Below, one piece after another: positions 1 to 8,482 of a stretch of 64,000 nt of DNA. Origin of the DNA: Rhodospirillaceae bacterium (lineage in GTDB: Bacteria > Pseudomonadota > Alphaproteobacteria > GCA-2731375); the NCBI GenBank assembly GCA_018701215.1, contig JABIWH010000050.1, positions 124,001 to 188,000 of the forward strand, in the 5' to 3' direction. Positions within the stretch are counted from its first letter, which is position 1. Every line of letters starts with the position of its first letter. Both the position numbers and the translations under genes were made by a program. Below the pieces are notes generated by a model, which was not told where the DNA came from, searched no databases, and worked only from the letters and a program-made list of their open reading frames with translations.

Positions 1-1
1 G

Positions 2-1147
2 GGCGGCGCTTACAGTCCAGTCATCGGGGCGCTTTTCTTGCGGCTGACCGCCAAGATCAGCGCTTCCGTAGTCATCACGAATATTCTCGGCATTGCGTTT
101 GTCACAGCCTACGCCCTGCTAACGAATTGCCTGTCGTCACCCGCCATCCCAATTTTGTTCGGCTTCCTGGTAATGGGCGCCGGGTTCGAGCGGCGCGTTG
201 TCACCGCTATATTAACGGCCCTGGTGATCCTCTCGCTGTCGCTGCTCTATACCGCGAACGAGTTCGGCCTGCGTCCAGCCTATCAAATCCCCCTGACGAA
301 TTTGGCGTTGTTGCAATTTCTCGGGCTGATAGCATCCGTTACACTCATGGCAATCGGGCTTTTTCTGGGCACCTTGTCCCGGCAGGCCCAGCGCCAGCGT
401 TTGACCGGGGCACTTACCCAGGCACAAGTCGCCAACAAAGCCAAAACGCAGTTTCTAGCCAACATGAGCCATGAGTTACGGACGCCGCTGAATGCAATCA
501 TTGGATTTTCGGAACTGCTGAAGAATCAGATGTTTGGCCCGATCGGAAACCCCAGATACCTGGAGTATAGCGATGACATTCAACATGCCGGACATCGCCT
601 GCTAAATGTCATTGATGATGTGCTTGATATTTCCGCCATTGAATCGCAGGACTTCGGGGCCATCGACGAGGAAATTGATGCCAGCGAATTGGTGGCCGCT
701 TGCGTCAGCATGCTGGCCGGCCGCTTCAAGAGCAGCGAGATCACTTTGACAACCATGCTCGCGCCAAACCTGCCGCGGTTACGCGGAGCGCAGACACGGC
801 TAAAACAGATCATCGTGAACCTGCTCGAAAACGCCCTCAAATTTTCGCCGGCCGGCGGTGAAGTCCGAATTCATGCCTATAGCGGTGAAAATGGCGGTGT
901 CACCTTTGAAATCAGCGATCTCGGCATGGGCATGGTCGAGGCCGACATTCCACGGCTGCTCGAACCCTTTACCCAAGTTCACGAAGCCGATAGCCGGCCC
1001 CACGATGGCGTCGGCCTTGGTCTATATATTGCCAACCGCCTGGTCGAATTACACGATGGCCGACTTGATATTGTCAGCGCCCCAGGGACGGGAACCAAAG
1101 TCTATGTCCATTTTCCGGAGGAGCGGCTGGTGCCCGCTCCTGTTTGA
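2..1147 (+). CDS. Membrane-bound sensor histidine kinase (5' end outside window)
   Basis: Transmitter kinase of a two-component system: it autophosphorylates on His and passes the phosphate to a response regulator, which is not in this window. The reading frame is open to the left edge, so the TTG at 38 is probably internal and the gene starts upstream. Counting from that TTG, four hydrophobic segments fill residues about 8-30, 36-48, 54-72 and 87-112. A dimerisation/phosphoacceptor helix follows with NMSHELRTPLNAIIGFSELL, phosphoacceptor H145. The HATPase_c domain has an N box near residues 257-268 (NLLENALKFSP), a G1 box near 294 (DLGMGM) and a G2 box near 324 (GVGLGLYIAN). No periplasmic sensor domain or PAS domain is visible in this part, so the stimulus is unknown. 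The family call is certain; the pathway is not. Confidence 0.9.
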   Translation, partial: GGAYSPVIGALFLRLTAKISASVVITNILGIAFVTAYALLTNCLSSPAIPILFGFLVMGAGFERRVVTAILTALVILSLSLLYTANEFGLRPAYQIPLTNLALLQFLGLIASVTLMAIGLFLGTLSRQAQRQRLTGALTQAQVANKAKTQFLANMSHELRTPLNAIIGFSELLKNQMFGPIGNPRYLEYSDDIQHAGHRLLNVIDDVLDISAIESQDFGAIDEEIDASELVAACVSMLAGRFKSSEITLTTMLAPNLPRLRGAQTRLKQIIVNLLENALKFSPAGGEVRIHAYSGENGGVTFEISDLGMGMVEADIPRLLEPFTQVHEADSRPHDGVGLGLYIANRLVELHDGRLDIVSAPGTGTKVYVHFPEERLVPAPV

Positions 1148-1156
1148 ACTAGGACA

Positions 1157-1342
1157 CTAGACCACGTTCACAGAACATAGACCTGTTTGACCGCACTTCC
1201 CAGCTTCGTGGCTAGGCGAAGGTTGCCGGGCGTAGTGGGACTACGGGCAAAACCTTCAACGACGCCACGGCGCTGGGAAGCGCGGCATTCGGTGACGCGT
1301 GGAGGCCATCAAACGGGTCTATGTTCTGTGAACGTGGTCTAG
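1157..1342. repeat. 186-bp foldback (MITE-like or structured RNA) element
   Basis: The outer arms at 1157-1190 and 1309-1342 are reverse complements over 34 bases with one mismatch, and each ends in CTAG. Inside them CTTCCCAGC (about 1196-1204) pairs with GCTGGGAAG (1272-1280). A third inner stem pairs GAAGGTT (from 1218) with AACCTTC (ending 1257), and GTAGT/ACTAC closes the centre. The whole block can fold into one long interrupted hairpin. It has no open frame of note. It could be a non-autonomous mobile element or a structured transcript; I saw no second copy in the window. Confidence 0.75.
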
Positions 1343-1415
1343 AGCAATTTTCAATTAATCGGAGTCGCCACCGTAGCTTATTTGGCGCGACTTAAGTAAT
1401 TGGTTCAATTGCTCT
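1341..1415. repeat. Smaller foldback repeat abutting the 186-bp element
   Basis: AGAGCAATT at 1341-1349 is the reverse complement of AATTGCTCT at 1407-1415, and further pairing (AATTA, GTCG) continues inward with interruptions. It overlaps the last two bases of the 186-bp foldback. Short palindromic intergenic repeats starting with AGAGC are familiar in alphaproteobacteria; that family link is from memory. The remaining bases of the gap 1148-1453 hold no gene that I can see. Confidence 0.5.
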
Positions 1416-1429
1416 ATTCTTAAGAGGAT

Positions 1430-1454
1430 GAGCGCATTTTCTTCGAATGCGCTC
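1430..1454. terminator. Hairpin at the 3' end of the Sua5-family gene
   Basis: GAGCGCATT (1430-1438) and AATGCGCTC (1446-1454) form a perfect 9-bp stem with a 7-base loop. It sits right at the stop codon of the minus-strand Sua5-family gene. There is no clear run of T on either side, so it may be another member of the AGAGC-type palindromic repeats rather than a true intrinsic terminator. Confidence 0.4.
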
Positions 1455-2128
1455 TAGGCGGGCGGGGCAGGCAGTTCGATATCGAAGCGGCGGCGCAGGA
1501 TATCGTCGATCAATTCGAAGCAGGCGCCATAGCGCACCACTTCCATGTTGACCACATCCAGCAGAGTGGATGAAGCCTTATAGGGGTGATATTTGCGCAG
1601 GCCATAATCAATGATGATGTCGGCGATGGCGGTGATCTCCGGCTCCATGTCCTCGACCCGGAACTTGGTGCCCTGGAGTGATCGGTTGGCCGACGAGCCG
1701 AACAGCGGGTGGCCCGCCGCCAGGCTAAGGCTACTGATGGCCTCGTGAAACGGCCCGGCGTTCATCAACAAGGCGATGGTACCGTCCTTGGAACTGCCAT
1801 CCAGGCTGAGCGCCTGTAACAAGGGATGCGACGGATCGCAGGGCGCGATTACGCCCAGGGGCAGGTCCGCATCGACGGTGATTGCCTGCACCACGTCCCG
1901 GGCCTGCTGGTCAATACGGTGAATAGCCTGGTGTATCGCCTCGTTGCCAACCATGGCATTCAGTTTGGCGGCGCTGCGGCCCTTGGTCTCGAAGATTTTT
2001 CCCAGGGCCGCTTCCGAGCCGCCGATCAGGGAATAGCCCACATCCATGGGCAAAATGGCGATGCCGCCCTGGCGCAACACCGCGAAGGCCCGCGCCGCAT
2101 CGCCCGCAATATCAAACCGTCCCTGCAT
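1454..2128 (-). CDS. Sua5/YciO/YrdC family protein (threonylcarbamoyl-AMP synthase-like)
   Basis: Members of this family bind ATP, bicarbonate and threonine and make threonylcarbamoyl-adenylate for the t6A modification of tRNA. The protein shows the family start (RQGGIAILPMDVGYSLIGG), the KGR nucleotide-binding motif and the late SSAN motif (FGSSANRSLQG). I place the start at the ATG at 2128, giving 224 aa; the frame runs back to a TTG at 2164, but the extra 12 residues precede the family start. The usual GPxT pattern before the second half of the fold is only loosely kept, so this may be a YciO-like paralogue and not the essential TsaC. It is divergent from hyuA, with about 155 bases shared between them. 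Confidence 0.7.
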   Translation of the reverse strand: MQGRFDIAGDAARAFAVLRQGGIAILPMDVGYSLIGGSEAALGKIFETKGRSAAKLNAMVGNEAIHQAIHRIDQQARDVVQAITVDADLPLGVIAPCDPSHPLLQALSLDGSSKDGTIALLMNAGPFHEAISSLSLAAGHPLFGSSANRSLQGTKFRVEDMEPEITAIADIIIDYGLRKYHPYKASSTLLDVVNMEVVRYGACFELIDDILRRRFDIELPAPPA

Positions 2129-2283
2129 GATTTTCCGCACCCATCGATTGCACTCAGAAGCCAAGATTTAGCACCAGATTTAGCATTGCCAAGGTCTATA
2201 CCCAAGCCGCATTCTCGTATTAGACTGAACGCCAAATTTCAGGTGAATGGGGCACCTGTCCGCGCGCAAAAAAGGGACGCCAT
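2129..2283. promoter_or_regulatory. Divergent intergenic region, Sua5-family gene / hyuA
   Basis: These bases hold the upstream regions of both the minus-strand Sua5-family gene and plus-strand hyuA. A purine-rich AAAAAAGGGA stretch just before the hyuA ATG at 2284 can act as its ribosome binding site. I could not identify an operator or a convincing -35/-10 pair by eye. Confidence 0.35.
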
Positions 2284-4722
2284 ATGGCAAAGGACGGCAA
2301 GGGGCCAAGCGATTGGTTCACGGAGCAGCTTTCAGACCTGAAACAGGATATGGGGCAGCTGGAAGACAAGCTGCGCGGCGCTGGCGGCCAGGGTAACGAC
2401 AGCCGGGGCGCAAGCCGCACATCGGCTTCGGCCCGGATATCACAACCCCCAACAATCGCACCGCCGCCGACCATTGCGCCGACGCCGACCATCGCCCCGC
2501 CGCAGGTAGCGCCGCCCATTACGCAACCCGGCACACCGGCGCATTCGCCGGCGCCCACACCGCAGGCCCGCCGCGAGGCACCGGTCGATGCGCGGGCGCC
2601 CAGCCCACCGCCGCCGCCCAGAACGGTCACACGGCCCACGCCGGCCCCCCGGCGCACGCCAAATGATGGGGGCTATCGCCTGGGCGTCGATGTCGGCGGC
2701 ACGTTCACCGATCTGTTGTTGATCGATGAAGACAGCGGCCATGCCTTCACCGCCAAGGTGCCCTCGACGCCGGATGATTCATCCCGTGGTGTCCTGTACG
2801 GTATCGAGAGGATCTGTGCCGAAGCCGGGCTGGAGCCGTCCTCGATTGGCCGGGTCATGCACGGCACCACCGTGGCCACGAATACCGTCTTAACCGGCAA
2901 CGGCGCCCTGGTCGGTCTGATCACCACCAAGGGCTATAAACAAGTGCTGCAGATTGCCCGCTCATATGTGCCGGGCGGCCTGGGCGGCTGGGTGATCTTC
3001 AACAAGCGCGATCCCCTCGCGCCTTTGGAGCTGACAATAGAGGCCAACGAACGCATGAGCGCCTTGGGCGAAGTGGTCGAGCCTCTGGACGAGGCGGAAA
3101 TGGCCGACGAAATCGCCAAGCTGAAAGGCAGCGGCGTGGAGGCGCTGACGGTTTCTCTGATCAACGCCTATGCCAACGGCGAACACGAACAACGCATCCG
3201 GTCCATCGCCGAACAGGTGATGCCCGGCATCCCCGTCTCGATCTCGTCGGAAGTGATACCGGAGATGTATGAGTACGAGCGGGCCGAGACCACCGTGGTC
3301 AATTCCTATATCCGGCCCGTGGTCTCGACCTATATCGAGAGCCTGGAGGCGGAGCTGAACAGCCGCATGAACGGGGTGCAGCTGCACATTCTGCGTTCCG
3401 ACGGCGGCCTGGCCTCGGCCGATGCGGCCAAGGAAGCGCCGGTGAACCTGTTGATGAGCGGCCCGGCGGGCGGTGTCACCGGTGCCATCTGGATCGCCAA
3501 GCAAGCCGGCTATGAAAACCTGCTGACTTTCGACATGGGCGGCACCTCCACGGACGTGGCCTTGATCGAGGACGGCGTGGCGCGGACCAGGCGGGAAACC
3601 CGGGTGGCCGATGTTACCGTGCGCGCCTCGTCCATCGACGTGCGCACCGTCGGCGCGGGCGGCGGCTCCATCGCCTATGTGCCGGAATTGACCAAGGCCC
3701 TGCGCGTGGGCCCGCAAAGCGCTGGGGCCGAGCCTGGCCCGGCTGCTTACGGCAAGGGCGGCGAGGAACCCACCGTCACCGATGCCAACGTGGTGCTGGG
3801 CTATCTGCCATCGGGCGCCAAGCTGGGCGGCGATATGCAGCTGGATTATGCGGCGTCCGAGCGCGCCATGGGCAAGGTGGCCAAGGCCATGGGCCTCGGG
3901 CTGAAGGAAACCGCCGAAGGCATTGTCAATATCGTCAACGAGAACATGTTCGGCGCCCTGCGCCTGGTCTCGGTCGAACAGGGCTATGATCCGCGCGATT
4001 TCGCCCTGGTCGGTTTCGGTGGCGCCGGGCCCCTGCACGCCAACGCCCTGGGCAAGCTGATGAACAGCTGGCCGGTGATGATCCCGCCAGGGCCGGGTGT
4101 GCTGTGCGCCTATGGTGATGCCACCACCCGGGTGCGCGACGAGGCCTCCCGCACATTCGTGCGCAAATTCGAGGATACCTCCGATAATGAGGTACGCGGC
4201 ATACTGGAGGAGCTGGCGGAGACCGCCGCCGGCACCCTGGACCACGAAGGCGTGCCGCGCGGGGACCAAACCACGCTGTATCAGATTGACCTGCGTTACG
4301 CGGGCCAGGCCATGCAGCTGACCGTTGATATGACGTCGGATGACTACGGCAGCGGCGGACTGGCCGAGGCCGGCAAGCGCTTTAACGCCATGCACGAACA
4401 GATGTTCACCTTCGCGCTGGAAACCGGCCACGAGCTTTATAATCTGCGCGCCCTGGTGCAGGGCCGGGAAAGCTCGGCCAAGGCGGAAACCCTGGCCACG
4501 GGCGGTGCCGATCCATCGGCGGCTGCCTACATGGATACTTCCGTCTATGTGGAAGGCCAGGATCGGCCGGCGAAGATCTACGACCGCGCCCTGTTACAGG
4601 CGGGCAACCGGGTTCCCGGCCCCGCTATCGTCACCGAAATGGACTCCACCACCCTGATCCTGCCCGGCCACGAAGGCGAGATCGACGCGGTGGGCAACAT
4701 ATTGATCCGGCCGGTCGGCTGA
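2284..4722 (+). CDS. hyuA: Hydantoinase A / N-methylhydantoinase subunit A (ATP-dependent), with proline-rich N-terminal extension
   Basis: ATP-hydrolysing subunit of a hydantoinase/oxoprolinase-type enzyme that opens five-membered cyclic amides such as hydantoins or 5-oxoproline. The catalytic part starts near residue 130 (YRLGVDVGGTFTDLLLID) and carries the ASKHA-type phosphate loops: HGTTVATNTVL, LLMSGPAGGVTGA, DMGGTSTDVAL, VGAGGGSIAYV and VGFGGAGPLHA. Residues 1-130 are not part of the family: a short amphipathic start with acidic/basic residues, then a linker of repeated PPTIAP-type units and PPPPP. The ATG at 2284 has a ribosome binding site, so the extension looks translated. At 812 aa it is about 120 residues longer than ordinary HyuA. 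HyuB follows after 13 bases, so the two are co-transcribed. The substrate cannot be told from sequence. Confidence 0.9.
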   Translation: MAKDGKGPSDWFTEQLSDLKQDMGQLEDKLRGAGGQGNDSRGASRTSASARISQPPTIAPPPTIAPTPTIAPPQVAPPITQPGTPAHSPAPTPQARREAPVDARAPSPPPPPRTVTRPTPAPRRTPNDGGYRLGVDVGGTFTDLLLIDEDSGHAFTAKVPSTPDDSSRGVLYGIERICAEAGLEPSSIGRVMHGTTVATNTVLTGNGALVGLITTKGYKQVLQIARSYVPGGLGGWVIFNKRDPLAPLELTIEANERMSALGEVVEPLDEAEMADEIAKLKGSGVEALTVSLINAYANGEHEQRIRSIAEQVMPGIPVSISSEVIPEMYEYERAETTVVNSYIRPVVSTYIESLEAELNSRMNGVQLHILRSDGGLASADAAKEAPVNLLMSGPAGGVTGAIWIAKQAGYENLLTFDMGGTSTDVALIEDGVARTRRETRVADVTVRASSIDVRTVGAGGGSIAYVPELTKALRVGPQSAGAEPGPAAYGKGGEEPTVTDANVVLGYLPSGAKLGGDMQLDYAASERAMGKVAKAMGLGLKETAEGIVNIVNENMFGALRLVSVEQGYDPRDFALVGFGGAGPLHANALGKLMNSWPVMIPPGPGVLCAYGDATTRVRDEASRTFVRKFEDTSDNEVRGILEELAETAAGTLDHEGVPRGDQTTLYQIDLRYAGQAMQLTVDMTSDDYGSGGLAEAGKRFNAMHEQMFTFALETGHELYNLRALVQGRESSAKAETLATGGADPSAAAYMDTSVYVEGQDRPAKIYDRALLQAGNRVPGPAIVTEMDSTTLILPGHEGEIDAVGNILIRPVG

Positions 4723-4735
4723 GGGGATAAGGCAC

Positions 4736-6640
4736 ATGCCAGCACAAATCATCCAAACCAACAATACGCCGTTCCGCAATGTGGATCTGGACCCGATCAC
4801 CCTGGACATTGTGGAGAACGCCTTGCGCAATGCCCGCGATGAAATGGACGCGGTGTTGTTCCGCACCGCCATGTCGCCGGGTATCCGGGAGCAGCACGAT
4901 GCCTTTCCCATGATCGCCAATCAGGATGGCAAGATGGTGGTGGGGCAATTCGGTTCGTTCTTCCACGGCTTCCAGGCCGGCTATGACGGCACCATCGAGG
5001 AAGGCGATGTCTTCCTGACCAACGATCCATATTTCTGCAACGGCGCCATCAGCCATCTGAATGATTGGTTGACCATGATGCCGATCTATATCGACGGCCG
5101 CATCGTTGCCTGGGGTGCGATGTTCGGCCATATGACGGACATCGGCGGCAAGGTGCCGGGCAGCCTGCCCACGGACGCGGCGCAGGTGTTCGAGGAAGGC
5201 GTGCAGATCCCGCCCATTAAGATCTATCGCAAGGGCGTGTTGAACGAGGAAATTCTGGAACTGATCCTGCGCAATTGCCGCCTGCCGGAATGGAACCGTT
5301 CCGATTTCAACGCCATCATTGCCGCCCTGCGCATGGCCGAGCGCCGCGTGGTGGAAAACTGCGAACGTTTCGGCGTCGATGAATTCGTCACCGCCATGGG
5401 CGAGATGCTGGACCGCAACAAGCGGGCCATGGGCGCGATTTTGCAGCAGGTGATCCCCGAGACGAAGCAGTATTTCGAGGACTATATCGACGACGACGGC
5501 GTCGGCATGGGCCCCTACAAGATCGCCTGTACCCTGTGGCGCGAGGGCGATACGGCGATCTTTGATTTCGAGGGCACGGATCCGCAATCCATCAGCTCGG
5601 TCAACTTCCTGTTGAACGAAGAAATGTTCAAGATGTTCCTGGGCGCCTTTTTCATCAACATGTTCGACCCGCAGATCCTGTTCAACGACGGCTTCTATGA
5701 TCTGGTCAAGGTGCGCATCCCGCGCGGCACCATATTGAAGCCGATCCGCCCCGCCGCCCTAAGCTGCCGCACCCATCTGCTGGGCCGCATTTTCGATATT
5801 ATGAGCGGCCTGTTGGGCCAGGGTTCGCCGGACGCGCTCTGCGCCGCCGGTTTCTCGGACAGCCCGCATTTCATGTATTCCGGCTATGACAAAAACGGCG
5901 AGTGGTACCAGCTGTATCAAATCGGCTTTGGCGGCATACCGGGCCGCCCGGCCGGCGACGGCGCCGACGGCCATTCCCTGTGGCCGGCGTTTACCAACGT
6001 GCCCAACGAATTCCTGGAGGCCTACTTCCCCCTGCGCATTGTGCAATACGAGACCATCGCGGATAGCGGCGGCCCCGGCCTGCACCGGGGCGGCAACGGC
6101 CTGTCCATGGGTTATCAATTCCTGGAGCCCGGCAATATCTCGATCCATGACGACCGCTGGCTGACCCACCCTTGGGGCGTCAACGGCGGCCACCCCGGCG
6201 CGCGCAGCAACAAGCTGATGGTCCGCGCCGACGGCACAGAGGAATGGATGGAGTCCAAATGCGACCGCATCCACGTCAATGCCGGCGATATCCTCTATTT
6301 CAACACCTGGGGCGGCGGCGGCTGGGGCGATCCGTTACAGCGCGATCCCGCACAGGTTTCATTGGACGCTCAGCGCGGCCTGATCACCATCGAGGGCGCC
6401 AAACGCTACGGCGTCCTCCTGGCCACGGATTGCAGCGTCGATCAGCGCGGCAGCGATGATCTGCGCCGCCGCATGGCAGCGGAACGCGGCGATGTGCAGC
6501 TGTTCGACCACGGCGGCACCATCGAGGAGCTAAAAGCCCGCTGCAAGGCCGACACGACGTTGGAACCGCCGACGACGCCGGTCTTCCAAAAATGGATGGG
6601 CGCCTCGAAACCGCCTAAGCTGGCGGAAGCGGCGGAGTAG
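4736..6640 (+). CDS. hyuB: Hydantoinase B / N-methylhydantoinase subunit B
   Basis: Second subunit of the ATP-dependent hydantoinase/oxoprolinase complex with the preceding HyuA. The N-terminus has the family pattern DPITLDIVENALRNARDEM, followed by FRTAMSP and the GDVFLTNDPYFCNGAISHLND region. The C-terminal third has IADSGGPGLHRGGNG and the late NTWGGGGWGDPLQRDP signature. The length of 634 aa is somewhat above the usual 550-600. The ATG at 4736 follows a GGGGAT stretch 13 bases after the hyuA stop. No racemase, carbamoylase or permease gene lies next to the pair, so its role (hydantoin, N-methylhydantoin, oxoproline or another lactam) stays open. Confidence 0.9.
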   Translation: MPAQIIQTNNTPFRNVDLDPITLDIVENALRNARDEMDAVLFRTAMSPGIREQHDAFPMIANQDGKMVVGQFGSFFHGFQAGYDGTIEEGDVFLTNDPYFCNGAISHLNDWLTMMPIYIDGRIVAWGAMFGHMTDIGGKVPGSLPTDAAQVFEEGVQIPPIKIYRKGVLNEEILELILRNCRLPEWNRSDFNAIIAALRMAERRVVENCERFGVDEFVTAMGEMLDRNKRAMGAILQQVIPETKQYFEDYIDDDGVGMGPYKIACTLWREGDTAIFDFEGTDPQSISSVNFLLNEEMFKMFLGAFFINMFDPQILFNDGFYDLVKVRIPRGTILKPIRPAALSCRTHLLGRIFDIMSGLLGQGSPDALCAAGFSDSPHFMYSGYDKNGEWYQLYQIGFGGIPGRPAGDGADGHSLWPAFTNVPNEFLEAYFPLRIVQYETIADSGGPGLHRGGNGLSMGYQFLEPGNISIHDDRWLTHPWGVNGGHPGARSNKLMVRADGTEEWMESKCDRIHVNAGDILYFNTWGGGGWGDPLQRDPAQVSLDAQRGLITIEGAKRYGVLLATDCSVDQRGSDDLRRRMAAERGDVQLFDHGGTIEELKARCKADTTLEPPTTPVFQKWMGASKPPKLAEAAE

Positions 6641-6722
6641 CAGTGAGTTTATTGGCGAGCTGCCACAGCGACCCAATTCTCCCTTGAATTGACAGATAGA
6701 AAAATCTCCGCCACGATCAAAT

Positions 6723-7547
6723 ATGACTGATTCCAAAGGAGATGTGCGGCCCAAAAAACGCGGCCCACAGCCGCCGTCAATCGGGTTGACGGCTTACATA
6801 TGTCCGCACTGCGGCACCCACACTACCCAATATTGGCATCAGCTCTTCGCCAGTAGATTTGACAAGGGCAAGGCACCATTCATTGTGCGCCCGGATATTG
6901 AAAATTTCGTCAGAAAAGAATTAGATATTCCGGAATCTGAAAAAGAACCACTGATCAAACATTATTTACCGTACTTGCGCAGAGAGGTATTTCTCCGCGC
7001 CAGCGAAGACTCGCCATTTAACCCGCCAGAGGCTTGCAATATAGCTCTTAGCAAGTGCTATGAGTGTGATGATATTGCGGTATGGATTCATGATCGTCTT
7101 GTATGGCCGCCCCAACGGATGGGACCAGACCCCAACAAGGATTTACCTGACCAAATAATAGTTGATTTTGAGGAAGCTCGTTCGATCCTTAGCCTCTCTC
7201 CACGCGGCGCGGCTGCATTACTGCGCCTATGTGTCGAGAAACTCTGCATCCATCTGAATGCAGAGGGAAAGACCCTCGATCAACGCATCGCAAATTTGGT
7301 AAGCAATGGCCTGGATGAGCGAATTCAGAAATCACTGGACGCCGTGCGTGTTATCGGAAATGAGGCTGTTCATCCTGGGCAATTGGATTTGAAGGACGAC
7401 CACAAAACCGCAGAAACCTTGTTCCGACTAATGAATTTGATTGCCGAGAAGATGATCTCTGAACCAGCCCATGTGGAGGAAATTTACCAATCTTTGCCTC
7501 CCGAAAAGCGAGAAGGGATAGAACAGCGAGACAAAAAAACCCAATAG
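6723..7547 (+). CDS. DUF4145 domain protein with N-terminal CxxC zinc-ribbon-like motif
   Basis: A 274-aa protein of unknown function. Residues about 25-40 (YICPHCGTHTTQYWHQLF) have a CPHC pair, and a CYECDD pair lies near residue 115; together they could bind one zinc. The C-terminal part has the DUF4145 pattern: SPRGAAALLRLCVEKLC, an acidic/basic helical stretch, then VIGNEAVHPGQLDLKDDH and a last helix. In other bacteria DUF4145 proteins often occur in restriction and defence loci, but no nuclease or methylase partner is visible here. Base composition is clearly more AT-rich than the hydantoinase genes before it, which suggests separate acquisition. The ATG at 6723 has a weak ribosome binding site. 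Confidence 0.65.
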   Translation: MTDSKGDVRPKKRGPQPPSIGLTAYICPHCGTHTTQYWHQLFASRFDKGKAPFIVRPDIENFVRKELDIPESEKEPLIKHYLPYLRREVFLRASEDSPFNPPEACNIALSKCYECDDIAVWIHDRLVWPPQRMGPDPNKDLPDQIIVDFEEARSILSLSPRGAAALLRLCVEKLCIHLNAEGKTLDQRIANLVSNGLDERIQKSLDAVRVIGNEAVHPGQLDLKDDHKTAETLFRLMNLIAEKMISEPAHVEEIYQSLPPEKREGIEQRDKKTQ

Positions 7548-7814
7548 CACTTCCTAGTTTCGGCGCTCCGGTGACATAGGAGTTCCGGGGAGAGTTCCAG
7601 GGACAGCATACCCAATTGCTAAGATTTTCCACCGAAATCCTTTCTGCCTGCGCTCATTGCATGGCGGCGGAGCGTGGCGATGTGGAACCGTCCCAGGCGG
7701 CGTAGTAAGGGCGCCAGGACATATGTAGAGCGTCTATGGGACAGGTGCCGAGGATATCACCGAGATCGGCGGTTTGCTCTTCCGAAACCATTTTGGAACG
7801 CCAGGAGCAGGCCG

Positions 7815-8198
7815 TTAGCCAACTGGCGATTGGTGCTGTGAAATCATCTGCCAATTTCCGTTGCGCATCTCGTATACGGAGGTCGAGCAGGTGATGCCTT
7901 CGACAATATCGTCGCCATTCTTCATCTTCGAGTCTGTCTGGAAAATCAGAATTCCAATATTGCCGTATATCCGCGTGGAAATATCGAATGACTGATTGCG
8001 CTCCATTTTCATGTCGCCGGACCGGAAGGCAGCAAACACCTCTGCGCGGGTATGAGCCTTTCCAGACGACGAAACAAAGATCATGTCCTCGCCGACGACC
8101 TTCGCAAGTGCATCCAGGTCACCCGCCAACAACGCATTCAGCCGATCATGATGCGCGGCGATGAGCGAGGCGTGCAAGTCGGGGGGCGAACTGTTCAT
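7815..8198 (-). CDS. Nuclear transport factor 2-like / SnoaL-DUF4440 family protein
   Basis: A 127-aa protein with the small cone-shaped NTF2 fold pattern: a first helix pair (HHDRLNALLAGDLDALAKVVGEDM), a strand FVSSSGKAHTR, then ERNQSFDISTRIYGNIGILIFQT and the final strands SVYEMRNGNWQMISQHQSP. The HxR...D arrangement and the ending WQMISQH are typical of DUF4440 / SnoaL-like proteins, which range from enzymes to binding proteins. No substrate can be inferred. It stands alone on the minus strand between two non-coding stretches of lower GC (7548-7814 and 8199-8482), where I find only weak TTG-started frames. Confidence 0.7.
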   Translation of the reverse strand: MNSSPPDLHASLIAAHHDRLNALLAGDLDALAKVVGEDMIFVSSSGKAHTRAEVFAAFRSGDMKMERNQSFDISTRIYGNIGILIFQTDSKMKNGDDIVEGITCSTSVYEMRNGNWQMISQHQSPVG

Positions 8199-8482
8199 AA
8201 TGTGTCCTATAGGCCATTTTCAAAATGAGTATTCTCAAACGTAGATTTGTCTGAGCCGGAGTTCGAGGGCGTTCGAGGTACACCTTATCCAATTATTGCG
8301 GATTTGCACCGGTTCTATTATCCCGAGCTAAAGTTGACGGGTGGGCATGTTCTCATTTTTTTGGGTCCAAGATGCATTTCTAGCCCCCGCACCTTGCCCA
8401 GAATTTACCCCGAGGCCACAATGCGTGCCTCTTGAATAACCACGTCATAGTGCGGTTTGGTGATGGTTGAGTAGGAACTTGG
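8199..8482. other. Non-coding, lower-GC gap between two divergent genes
   Basis: This stretch separates the NTF2-like gene from the methyltransferase gene and must hold both promoters. The only frame in it (8247-8435) begins with TTG and shows no family resemblance. It may be decayed coding sequence. No repeat or hairpin stands out. Confidence 0.3.

Noticed and set aside
2962..4431. 489-codon frame on the minus strand inside hyuA
   Set aside because: It lies wholly opposite a well-supported gene; its His/Ala/Gly-rich product is typical of antisense frames in high-GC DNA.
7654..7854. 66-codon minus-strand frame after the NTF2-like gene
   Set aside because: It starts with TTG, overlaps the end of the NTF2-like gene and resembles no family; it may be decayed sequence.
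8247..8435. 62-codon plus-strand frame in the gap before the methyltransferase gene
   Set aside because: It starts with TTG, lacks a ribosome binding site and has no recognisable pattern.
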